NCBI GenBank assembly: GCA_022575985.1
Contig: JAKSXM010000107.1
Location: 558,001-622,000, forward strand
Length of the DNA stretch: 64,000 nucleotides
Reading direction: 5' to 3'
Origin: Anagrus nilaparvatae
Taxonomy: Eukaryota > Arthropoda > Insecta > Hymenoptera > Mymaridae
The translations under genes were made by a program, and so were the position numbers. Positions 35,989 through 47,900 of the stretch are shown piece after piece (within the stretch, counting starts at the first letter, position 1; every line of letters starts with the position of its first letter). The notes under the pieces are model-generated. The model was not told the origin of the DNA, made no database searches, and worked only from the letters and a program-made list of their open reading frames with translations.

Positions 35989-38900
35989 CTAGTGCTTTTT
36001 CCTGTATTAAGCATGCTTTTGAGTTTATTAAATAGTTTTGAAAAGGTAAAGTGAATCCTTTTTCTAAGCTATCATATACCCACTGAGGGCTTAGACAGGG
36101 AATATTATTTTGTTTTGCGTATGCATATTTTTCAGTTTTACCAGGAGTTTCATTAGTAATAACTACTTTTATTTTAGTACCATCTAAATCACCCATGTAT
36201 TCCTTAAATAAAAAAAAAAATTAAAATATCACATATTAATTTATTAAATTAAAAAATAATTTGGAGAACTTACACCTCCATTTTCATTAATTAAACGTTT
36301 AACTACATTTTTAACTTCTTTGGAGAGATCCGTTGATGTAACAACCAAATTTAAGAAAACAGGACACTTATGTTTAAGGAAAATTAAATTATTAGCAGGT
36401 ACAAATTCTTTTAAGTTTAATTCCCAAATAGCTTTCAACCATTCAAATGTAACAACGTAAATATTTGATACAACAGCGTTCTACACAAATAAAATAAAAT
36501 AATTTTCAATAATTTAATGAAAAAAAATATATTTTATAAGTCAATAATAAAAGTAGTATTATATTATTTACCTCATACTTAGCAGACAAAACAGTATTTG
36601 TAATTAAATGAGTAACATTTTTTTGTAATTCATACATATAGATTCCTCCCATGAACTTTACTTTCTTTTGTATCGCAGCCTGTAATATTGGTTACTGTAC
36701 CTATTAAAATCTTAAAATAATAATAAATGTAATAAATAAAATAAAAAATACCTTTGTATCAGAGCTAAATCCAGATGCACTAACAACAATATCTCTCATT
36801 GGAGTTTTAAAAACTGGTAAATTTCCATCCGTAAAAGGTTTGCCAGTAGAAAAATACGATAGCAAGCAGCTAGGACTAACAATTCTGTAAAAACAATTTG
36901 TTTTTTAGTGTCATCAAATGAATTATTAAATATTATTTCACTTACTTGCATTTACTGCTTTTTAGTTTACTAAATATTTCTCCTTCAAATGACTCCAAAA
37001 CGAAAACATAATTGTTTTTCGGTATCATTGTCATAGCCTTTTTTTCAGTAACAACAGTTGTAATCGAATTTGATGCAAAATCATTGCCATATCTAAAGAT
37101 GAATTTCTGTAAAAAATAAATACTTCAAAATAAACAAAAATTTTTAGTTAAATTATATATTTTGTATTATAAGAATTAGAGAATTTTTCGCCCATTTTAA
37201 ATAAATAATAATTATTGATGAGATTCTTTTGACCGAGAGGGCTATTAAATAAAAATATTCAAGATCTTTTTTTATTCAGCGTAACGTTTCGTGTAGGTGG
37301 AATGAAGAAATTGCGGAGCTAAGACGGGTCTGTCACGGCGCACGCAGAAGACGGCAAAGAGCGCATGGCCGCCCAGAGCTGGCTACGCGCTCTGAAGAGT
37401 ACAAGGGAGCCAAGCATAGGCTGGCGAAAGCTATCCGCCTCAGCAAGGCGCGCTGTCTTCGGTCCCTAAGAGATGATGTCAACAGCGACCCGTGGGGCCT
37501 GGGATATAAGGTTGTCATGGGCAAACTTAAGTCCGGATGTGACAACACGATGGATGAAACAACGACCAAAAGAATAGTGGACGCTCTCTTCCCGGATCAT
37601 CCAAACCAACAACACCCTGCTTTGGATGTCCCGAGGGAGCAAGTTCCGCTATTTATCGAGGCGGAGATGCAATTAGGTCAATGAAAAATGGGAAAGCACC
37701 AGGACCAGACGGAATACCCGCGGAAGCCCTTAAGGCGGCTGCAAAGGTAATCCCTGGTCTCCTGCTTGGCATGTTTAACGCGTGCCTCGTGGCAGGCGCC
37801 TTTCCAAGGGACTGGAAAGTGGCCCGTCTGACTCTGATAAGCAAGGGAAAGGGTGAACCAGGATCTCCATCATCTTACAGACCATTGTGTATGTTAAATA
37901 CCATTGGCAAGGTGATGGAGAGCATGGTCAGAGGAAGATTGCGGCAAGCAATTAGGGAAGCGGGTGACCTTAGCGACGACCAACACGGCTTTCGTGAGGG
38001 GCGTTCCACGATCGGTGCCATCGAGCAGGTCGTGAAGGTGGTTATGAGGGCCAGACAAGTGCGGCCGGATATTAAACCGGACGTCCTGCTTGTCACGTTG
38101 GATGTGAAAAACGCATTCAACTCGGCTAAGTGGGACGATATGTTGCACTCCCTCGAGCAGTTATTCAGAGTTCCGGATTATCTGAGAAATATACTCAGAG
38201 ATTACCTCCAGGACCGATACCTGCGCTGGGACACGCTCGATGGCACAAGAGGTAAAGTATTAAGCGCAGGCATAGCGCAGGGTTCAGTTCTGGGTCCTGA
38301 TCTGTGGAATGCCTTTTACGACGGCTTGCTAAAGATTGAGCTCCCGGATGGATGCTCCATGATCGGATACGCGGATGACGTTGCTCTAACCATAACAGCT
38401 CGAGAGCCAGAGGACCAGCAGAATACCTTGGATGAGGCCATGCGCCTTATCAATAGCTGGATGTCGGATCACGGACTAAGACTGGCAGTCCCGAAAACGG
38501 AGATTGTCCTTCTGACCCGGAGAAGGGCATCAGCTTTGATGACGGAGGTAATCCCCTTATGATCCAGACCAAACCATCGGTCAAATATTTGGGGGTCTTC
38601 TTGGATAACAAGTTGACCTACAATAGACAATTCCAGCAGGCCTGTGAAAAGGCTGGCCGGGTGACAAAGTCCCTCTCGTGGCTAATGACGAACATCGGCG
38701 GTCCCAGATCTGAGAAGAGGAGGCTGTTGATGACGACAGTTAACTCCATCTTGCTCTACGGTGCAGAGGTGTGGGCGGACAATGTCCGCATAAAAAAGTA
38801 CTGCAAGAAACTAAAGGCAGTACAGAGGCAGGGGGCACTTCGAATCGCTTGCTCGTACAAGACAGTATCAGAGCCAGCGATCCAGGTGGTGGCTCGGGTG

Positions 38901-41900
38901 ATTCCCATCGACCTGCTTGCCTTGGAAAGGCAGGCGATCTATAACCGTGGGGAAGAAGAGCGCGACGTAGCTTCCGTTCGCGCTCGCTCCCGCACAATGG
39001 AATGTTGGCAGTATAGGTGGAATGGTGACCCGAGGGGACGTTGGACGCACCGCCTTATCATCGATTTGGAAAGCTGGATGAACCGTGATCATGGAGAGGT
39101 AGACTTCTACCTCACACAGTTCCTAACTGGTCACGGTTATTTCCGCGATATGCTTTTCAAGTGGAGCAAGGTGACATCTCCGGAATGCTTGCATTGCCCG
39201 GGCGAGCTGGATACCGCTGAGCACACCTTTTTTGGGTGTCCTCGCTTCGCTGAAGGGCGACCGCCCTTCGATGAATGGAGGCCGGAAGTAGTCGTCCCGG
39301 AAATGCTGCGCAGTGCCGCTAACTGGTACAGTGTGGCAGAGTACGTACGGGCGTCACTGATTGGAAAAAAGGAGGAAGGTTTCCTCTCGTAGGAAAATCT
39401 CCTCCTTTATTGACAGGGTATGGCGAAGAAATGCCTGGGCTGCATTGTTTCCGGACCGAAGTAATACCTAAACAGGGAGTCCCGGTCCGGATTCTATGAT
39501 ATTGTCATAAATGCAGGAGGGTGGGGAGTTTAGTGGGTATTGTAATTCCTCAATTGTGTATATCTGGGCAACCCCAGATACAAATTTGAGGTTGAGTCCC
39601 ACATAACCATACAGTACGCGTATATGGTATGCGTAAATGCATTCTCCTCGTCTTACGAAAAAGGCCCCTTCTTGAAGGGGCCCAAAAAAAAAAAAAAAAA
39701 AAAGAAAAACGTTTCGTGTACGAACTATACACCTTTTCAAACTGAAAAAATTTTTATTATTATGATATAATATTAACTCATTTATTAGGTCTTAATATAC
39801 ATCATTATTGTAGGAGTACAACTTATATACTAAATGATATAATATAATATTGTGTTATATATATAATACAGTGTTAAGTATAAAGTATGTTGCTATGTCG
39901 ATATTACAGGTTGCCACATCTCCCTTCTTTAAGTTATAAGTATGATAAATTATTTTTAAATACCAACAATGTATAATTATAATAAACTTTTACTACATTT
40001 TTACTTAAAATTAGTTAAATTATCTTTGGTAGAAAAGAACAACATTGTTCTTAGTCAAAAAATAGATGTAGTATACTGCGTTTAGATAAACAAACACGGT
40101 ATTGATAAACTCCGTGTTATACTACCATAGAAGCATGTATGTATAAACTCTAACTTATATGATAAATATAAGAGATGAAAAATTGTTAGAGGAGTGTGAA
40201 AAAAGAGAAAGAGATAAAAAGTATAGTTATAACTAAAAATTATTAGGGAATTTTCTAGTAACATAATTTATGAAATTTTTATATAGACTAATGAGAAACA
40301 TGGTATCTTCTTTTTTATTGACTGTATAATTATTGGCTTGAATGTGTAACATCTCTGATATTTTTCTCTTAAATAAGTTAGGTTCATAATCCATAATAGA
40401 GACCTTATTAAATTCAAACATATGATTGTTAACACAATGGTTAGAGACAGGTTTATCACGATTATTTTTTACATCCTTTTCATGGTCTTCTATTCTTTTA
40501 TATAAGGCTCTTTTTGATTCACCGATATAACAAAATTTACATTTATTGCAATTAAATTTATATACAGTATTTACATTTTCTAATTTATAAGTTTTATCTT
40601 TGCCTCTGATAATGAATTTACTTAACTTATTAGTAATGCCTGGTATTGGTATTATGTTGTATTTTCTAATAACATTTTTTATATTGTTAAAAAGTACCGG
40701 GACAAAAGGTATTTTTACTTTTGGTATTCTATTATAAATGTTTGTAATAATACTAATAATGTTATTATCGTCATTTTTATTATTATCATCTATACTATTA
40801 TTATTATTAGTAGTATTATTATGTAATTGATTGATAATATGTCTTTTGTTGATATATTTATTAATGAAATTAGTAGGATAATTGTTTAACAATAATAAAT
40901 TTTTACAAAGTTTAATATTTTCAGAATGAAACTTTTTATCAGATAATTTTATAGCAATATCAATTAGATTATAAATGATGCCTATTTTTTGACTATTAGG
41001 ATGAGTAGAATTGTAATTTAATAGACGTCCAGAAAAACATGGTTTTTGAAACCAATTAGTAATAACTCTACCATTATTGTTGATTAAAAGGAGATCTAAG
41101 AAATTAATTGTATTATTTTTTTCAATTTCATAAGTAAACTGAATAATGTTGTTTATATTGTTAAAAACCGCAACCATTTGATCTATTTTATTTTTAGGAA
41201 TGCATGTAAGTATGTCATCTACATAGCGTAAATAAAAAATCGGAGAAAAATCTAATTTAGAGCTTCAGTTTCTATATCTTCCATAACTAGATCAGCAATG
41301 AGTGGAGATATAGATGATCCCATGGGGGTGCCCAGAATCTGTCTATATCTTTTATCATTAAATGTAAAATATAGATTGTCAAAAATATAATTAATAATAT
41401 AAACTATTACATGAAAAGGAATTTTTGATTTGGAATGTTTTTTATTGAATCTTCTATCTAATGATTGTAAAACTTGGTCCTTAGAAATATTAGAAAATAA
41501 AGATACTACATCGAGAGAAATAAGAATATAATCTTCAGGAATGGAAATATCTTTAAGTTTTTCTTTGGTATCAAAACTATTTTTTATATGTGATTTAGGA
41601 AGTGAACAGCAATTTTGAAGTACATTACATAAAAATTTTGATAAAAAAGATGGAGGAGTGTTTATGTCAGAAATGACAGGTCTAGAAGGAAGATCAACCA
41701 TAAAATTTTCTTTATGAGTTTTTAACAATGCATAGAACTTTGCCAAGACAGTTTCAGTACGAGTTAACTGTAGTTTATTATATTTTTTATTTAAGTATCT
41801 ACAATTATTAAGATATTTTAATATTTCATAAACTGATTTCTGTTGGTACTATAGAATTTTTAATCTAAGTTCTTTATTATCAGTTATAAATTCATAAGTA

Positions 41901-44900
41901 TTTGTATCTGATAAAAGATTATTACACATTCTATTATATGTAGTATTTCTATCTAGACATAAAGTAACATTACTTTTATCAGCAGTAGTGAAAAAAATAT
42001 TTTTATTATCTTTAAGAAATTTTGAAGTAGTATTGACATTATGTGTAATCATAACGTTTTTAAAAGGGATATGATTATCAATTTTTAAAGCTCTTTGAAT
42101 ACTATCAGTTAACTCAGATCTTATATTTTTGTCAATGGATTCAAATTTATTATTGTTAATTTCATTATTATTCTTAAGATTATTAATATTATTATTAGAA
42201 ATGTTGTTATTATTATTATTGTGATATTCTATATTTTTGATTGTATATTCAACATTTTTTATAGTATCAATTATATCAGACTTCTTAATATTATCTTCAT
42301 AACTAAAATTATCACCTAAAGAGACTAGGTCTATGACATTTTGAGGAACAACTACATCAGTTAGATTAATAAACCAAGTATCTTTAAGATGTATTAATTC
42401 ATTATCATTATTGTTATAAATATTATTTTGTTTATTATTGTTATTTGTAAATTTTTTATTATAAAGATTATTAAAATTATTATTATGTGTAACAAATTTA
42501 TCATCTTGGTAATCAAAAATATTTTTTAGGAAATTTTTGTCAATATTTGAATTATTAAGTGCTGAGATAATATTGGAAGATTCTTTTTCTAAGAAATTAA
42601 TCTGAAAACAAATGTCTTTAATTTCAAGATTACATATAGAAAAAATAAATTTGTCCAACATAACATTAAATTTTGTAGTACAATAATTGCTTTTGAAATG
42701 TCGTTTTTTAAGCTTATTTTTGATGTTGTATAAATGCGAAGGAAAATTATCATACATACGGCTTTTCAGAAGAAATCTTCTTTGTGCTTTAGCTTTAGCA
42801 AGATGGCAATTCTTAGTAAGTGCGCACTTTCTTGTCCAAACTTACTTTTAATAACATTGATGAAATTATAAAAGAATATAATAAGCAAAGATAAAACTTA
42901 TAAATTAGAAAATGTAAATACTGTATATAAATTTAATTGTAATAAATGTAAATTTTGTTATGTCGGTGAATCAAAAAGAGCCTTATATAAAAGAATAGAA
43001 GACCATGAAAAGGATGTAAAAAATAATCGTGATAAACCTGTCTCTAACCATTGTGTTAACAATCATATGTTTGAATTTAATAAGGTCTCTATTATGGATT
43101 ATGAACCTAACTTATTTAAGAGAAAAATATCAGAGATGTTACACATTCAAGCCAATAATTATACAGTCAATAAAAAAGAAGATACCATGTTTCTCAATAG
43201 TCTATATAAAAATTTCATAAATTATGTTACTAGAAAATTCCCTAATAATTTTTAGTTATAACTATACTTTTTATCTCTTTCTCTTTTTTCACACTCCTCT
43301 AACAATTTTTCATCTCTTACACCCAAAGAAATTCATCGCGCCATCTGCGACAAAACTGTGACAACTAATGCGATTGTTAGCTGTCGCATTTAATGCTACA
43401 AAAAATGTCACAAAAATATTTTTCTTAGTACCACGTGGGAGTTTTATACAAAAAATATAATCCATTGTGCTTTATTGTTAATAATAATTTTATTAAGTGT
43501 TATGTTATGACAATCTGACATTTTTAATATAATTTAAATAAATTAAGTAAATAAACATTGAATAATTTGAAATACATTTTATAAAACTCGTGTTTTTATG
43601 TACTGATTATTAACATTATTCTAATAGTGAAAGTGTGTTTATGCGTGTACAACGCTTTAAAGGATGGATTCCTTTTTAAAAGAATATGGCTTTTCATATT
43701 TACAGCCAATTTTATGTAAGTATATATTTTATTGTTGAATAATATAGGATTTTTCCAATAAAACTTGGCTTTGATTGCACATGGATTGCACATGATTTTA
43801 CATAGGTTATGTTTTTGCTTTTTCTTTGCATTTAATATGATAAAAAAAATATGTATTTGGTTTTAGAATTATTTCTTAATTTTGGAAAATATTTGAGCTT
43901 GAATAAATAAAATTAAATGCATTCAAAAATTATATAAAATTAGAAATGTTAATTTTGTTTTTCTTTTAAAATATCACACATATTTTTGATTATTAAACGA
44001 TGCTTTATGCTATTTGTAATCATAACAGCTAAAGATTTTGGAGATGGAAATTTTTTGAATTTTACCCATGAATCTCTGCATAAAATTATAAATGACGAGA
44101 AGACAGTTCAAGATATTTTAATATGTCTTGAAAGTTATAAATCCAAATTCATTGATCCGAATACCCTCAATCAAATTCCTTCTCCTGATGAAGATCAATT
44201 GATGCAAGAGGAGGATATACCAAGTGATCATTTACCAAATCCTAATTCACAAAATAATGCACCAGAATCTTCAAATCTATCCGATGATGGTTATCATAAT
44301 TTTTTTCCTACCACAATATTCTCTATATAACCTACTTGCATTTTCTATAAGTATTTATTATTTAAAAAGCTTTAATAGTGCATGTTTTCTTTTTTTTATT
44401 TAATAAGCATGCAATTCATTACATTATTTCAAAACAATAATTTCTGCTAATTTATTGCTATAATTGTTTTTATAAAAAGTTTTTTAAATTTTAATGCACA
44501 CTTATTAAAATATTAATTTTATTTTACTATTATAGGATACATAAAAAATGAATTGTACTGGATATTAAAAGGAACGTCTATGGGTAGAACTGTACTTGGA
44601 CTTTATAAAAAAAAGAAAGAGTTAAAAAAATATCTCTTCAAACTATTGGTATATTTTCATGAGTACGACAAAGACCCTGATAATTTTACGTAAGATTATT
44701 TAAATATATTTCTTTTTTTTTATTGTTATTGATTTTATTTTTTTTTCCTTAGTACAATATCCAATGAAAGATTTAAGGTATTATTGAAGCAGACAATCGA
44801 GCTTTTTCCAACTGAAAAAGAGTTTCATGGTTCATGGTTCGAACCAGCAAAATCTGATGCAAAAGCAGCAAATAAGTCCAAATTAAATGTTAACAAAAAA

Positions 44901-47900
44901 AAAGCAACTAATTCAAAACCAAAGCAAGGATCAAAACAAAAAGCAACAGCAGTTAAAGGCTCTTACAAAATAAATCGTAAATATTATCAGCGCTCAAGAG
45001 GATCGTTTGTGAATTCATGTAATAAATGGAGATTAATTTTAAAACAAGCTGGGCTTATTTCTACTGATAAAGAAGACGAAGAACCATCGGTTACTGATCC
45101 TCCTTCTGTAGAACCTGAAAGTGACGGTTTGTATGATATACTTAAAAAATAAGTCGTAAAACTTGCTGACTTGCAACATGTCTTTATTATTCAGTTTTTA
45201 ATTGTATCATTCTGTAATTTTTAATACCGTAAAATATTTATAATAATAATTAAAAATATTACTTATTCATGTTTCTAAGCTCAAGTTTTTTTGTACAGTT
45301 ATTTATGCATAATATATAATGTTATTAATATATATTATATATAAAAGTTTTTTTTTATAGTTTTAACATTCAGTTTTATCACTGACATCAATAATGCAGC
45401 TACTAACTTACAAATTATAAATGAGTGGAATAAAAGTTTTGATGAAAGACAAGCTGCTCTTAAAATTGTTACATCAACAGCAGTTTATTTAAAATCGTTT
45501 CCTTGTTTAAGAACACCTCTAGCTCTTGATTTGGTTATTATGCTTTATATTTTTTTTTATTTTTTATTATTATTTTAAATTATATTTTTTTCATATGATT
45601 ATATACTTAAATTATTAATCAAAATTTTATTTAATATTTGCAGGTGAATTATGATTTTGAAAAAATTTTTGAAGATCAGTTCAAATCTAATCCAGTTTTT
45701 GGATCATTGTTTCAAGTAAATTGGGAGTCAGTTGCTGAAAAAATTTATTATAAGGCTTTTTTATCATGCCCTTTAACACATTCAGTAAGAATTTGGATAA
45801 ATAATTTTTCAAATGTTTTTGAAGCTATTTCTAAAGGTAAAGTTTAAAATAAGTTGCTTATTTTCAACAAAAAAATTTTTAAAATTTACAATACAAAATT
45901 TAAATTTATTTTTTTTCTTTAGAAAGTGGAGAAGGTATTGATTTATATAAGAGACAATTTATAGCTAATTTGGTACTCTTTGGCTTAGGTCAATATTTAA
46001 ATTATTCATACACCGTCGACTTAACTAAAGATGTAATCACTGATTCATTTATATTAATTGTAAGTTTTTACTTAATGTATGAAATACGTTTAAAATTTTT
46101 TAAAACACAAATTTTTTTTTAAGGTGAATTCAGAAGCTGAAGTTGACAACGCTTATACAAAATTAGCTGCAATTTATGAACAACATGAATATGATATTAG
46201 ATGCATACCCGTGATAGTTTGTTGCGGTGAACTGCACAATATTTTGAAGGCATGCGTCATAATAAACGAAACCATTTTTAATTTTAATTGTTTATTAAAA
46301 GCGGTCGAATTTGCATTTAAAGTTTTTAAAATTTTAAAAACGCCATTTCCAGATATTACCAAACATATCTGGTCTTTTATTCAAAAAAGTATTTATCGAT
46401 TAAGGTTAGATCAACATTTTAATGTTGTTGATAATTTAATTAAAAAACTTGATGTAGAACCTTCAAAAAAAAGACCAAGAAATTCGAAATAAGATTTATC
46501 TATTACTTTAATTTTATTAGATTATAAATTTACTTTATAGTTACTTTTTTCATCTTTAAAAATTGTATGTGATTTTTAGTTTTATACTTCATTATCAGAT
46601 TTTATTGAAATATCTATTTTTTTGACTAATTAAAATAAGCTAATAGTAGATAATAGCTGTTAGATAATTAACATAGGTTTTTGCAATTTACAATGGAACA
46701 AAACATATTTAATTTTATTTTTTCCTATTTAACAACAATTATTATTCAGTTTTATAGCAATCCGAGTTTGCCTCGAGATCTTGTTCAAAATGTTATAAAT
46801 TGCATTAAAAATTTATTATTTCTTTATATTTTTCCATGTTTAAAACATGAAATTGTAAATGCTATTCAAACAGAAAAAAATCACGTATTGTTGCTACAAA
46901 AAATTGAAAATATTTTTAATGATTATGATACTATGTTTGATAGAGTGGATACTGAACATAAAAGGTTCAAAGAACTTAAAAAATTTGGTTTCATTGAACC
47001 ATCATATTACTGTATAGGTGTTGCACTTGAGGAACAAGATTCCGAAGATGGTCCAGTTTTGGAACCAATTTTTAAATATGGTGTATATGTTCCTTTGCGA
47101 GATACTTTAAAATTGTTCCTTGAAATACCAAATATGTTTAAACAAATTCTAAAATTTGTTGATAGTCTTAAAGAAGATTCGCCATTTATTACTCATTTAA
47201 TGCAGTGTGAATTTTGGAAAAGTAAATATGAATCTAAACATGAATTATTAGTAAAAGAAAATAAAAGATCAAAAAATAGTATAATTCTGCCAATTTATGC
47301 TTATTTTGATGAACTAGAGCCTGGGCATTCTTTATCATCGCATGCAGGTATAAATAAATTAGGTGCAATTTATGTATCCTTAGCATGTTTACCTCCCCAC
47401 TTGGCTTCACAATTAAATTCTATAATATTAGCTGCATTAGTATATGCTAAAGACATGAATTCTTGCAGTATAAAGTCTGTGTTTAAAAATTTGATCGATG
47501 AGCTACAATTTTTATGCTCAGAAGGAATTAAAATTGGCTTAGAAAATGTTGATCACGTTTATTTTCAATTTGTATTGCTACTTGGAGACAATTTAGGATT
47601 GAATACTTTGCTCGATTTAACTAAAAAATTTACAGCTGATTATTGCTGTAGAATATGTTCAGCAACGATTGAGCAAATTCGAAGGCTTGAAGAAGAAGAT
47701 GAAAATTTATTGAGAACTGTTGATGATTATGAATCCAGTTTTACTGATGCACAAACTCCAAAAAAAGGGTTTAGCAAAAAAAGTGCATTTAATTCTATTG
47801 ATGGATATCATATAATAGAGAATATTAATGTAGATATGATGCACGATTGTTTGGAGGGCGTGGCTTTATATGATCTTACTGAAATTTTGAATTACTACAT

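Noticed and set aside
39708..40232. Hammerhead ribozyme, as reported in some Penelope-like elements
   Set aside because: A CGAAAC piece is present in the arms but I found no CUGAUGA partner with a matching stem, so I do not call one.
40082..40264. 60-codon minus-strand hydrophobic frame
   Set aside because: It lies in the 3' UTR of the Penelope-like element and shows only AT-rich composition.
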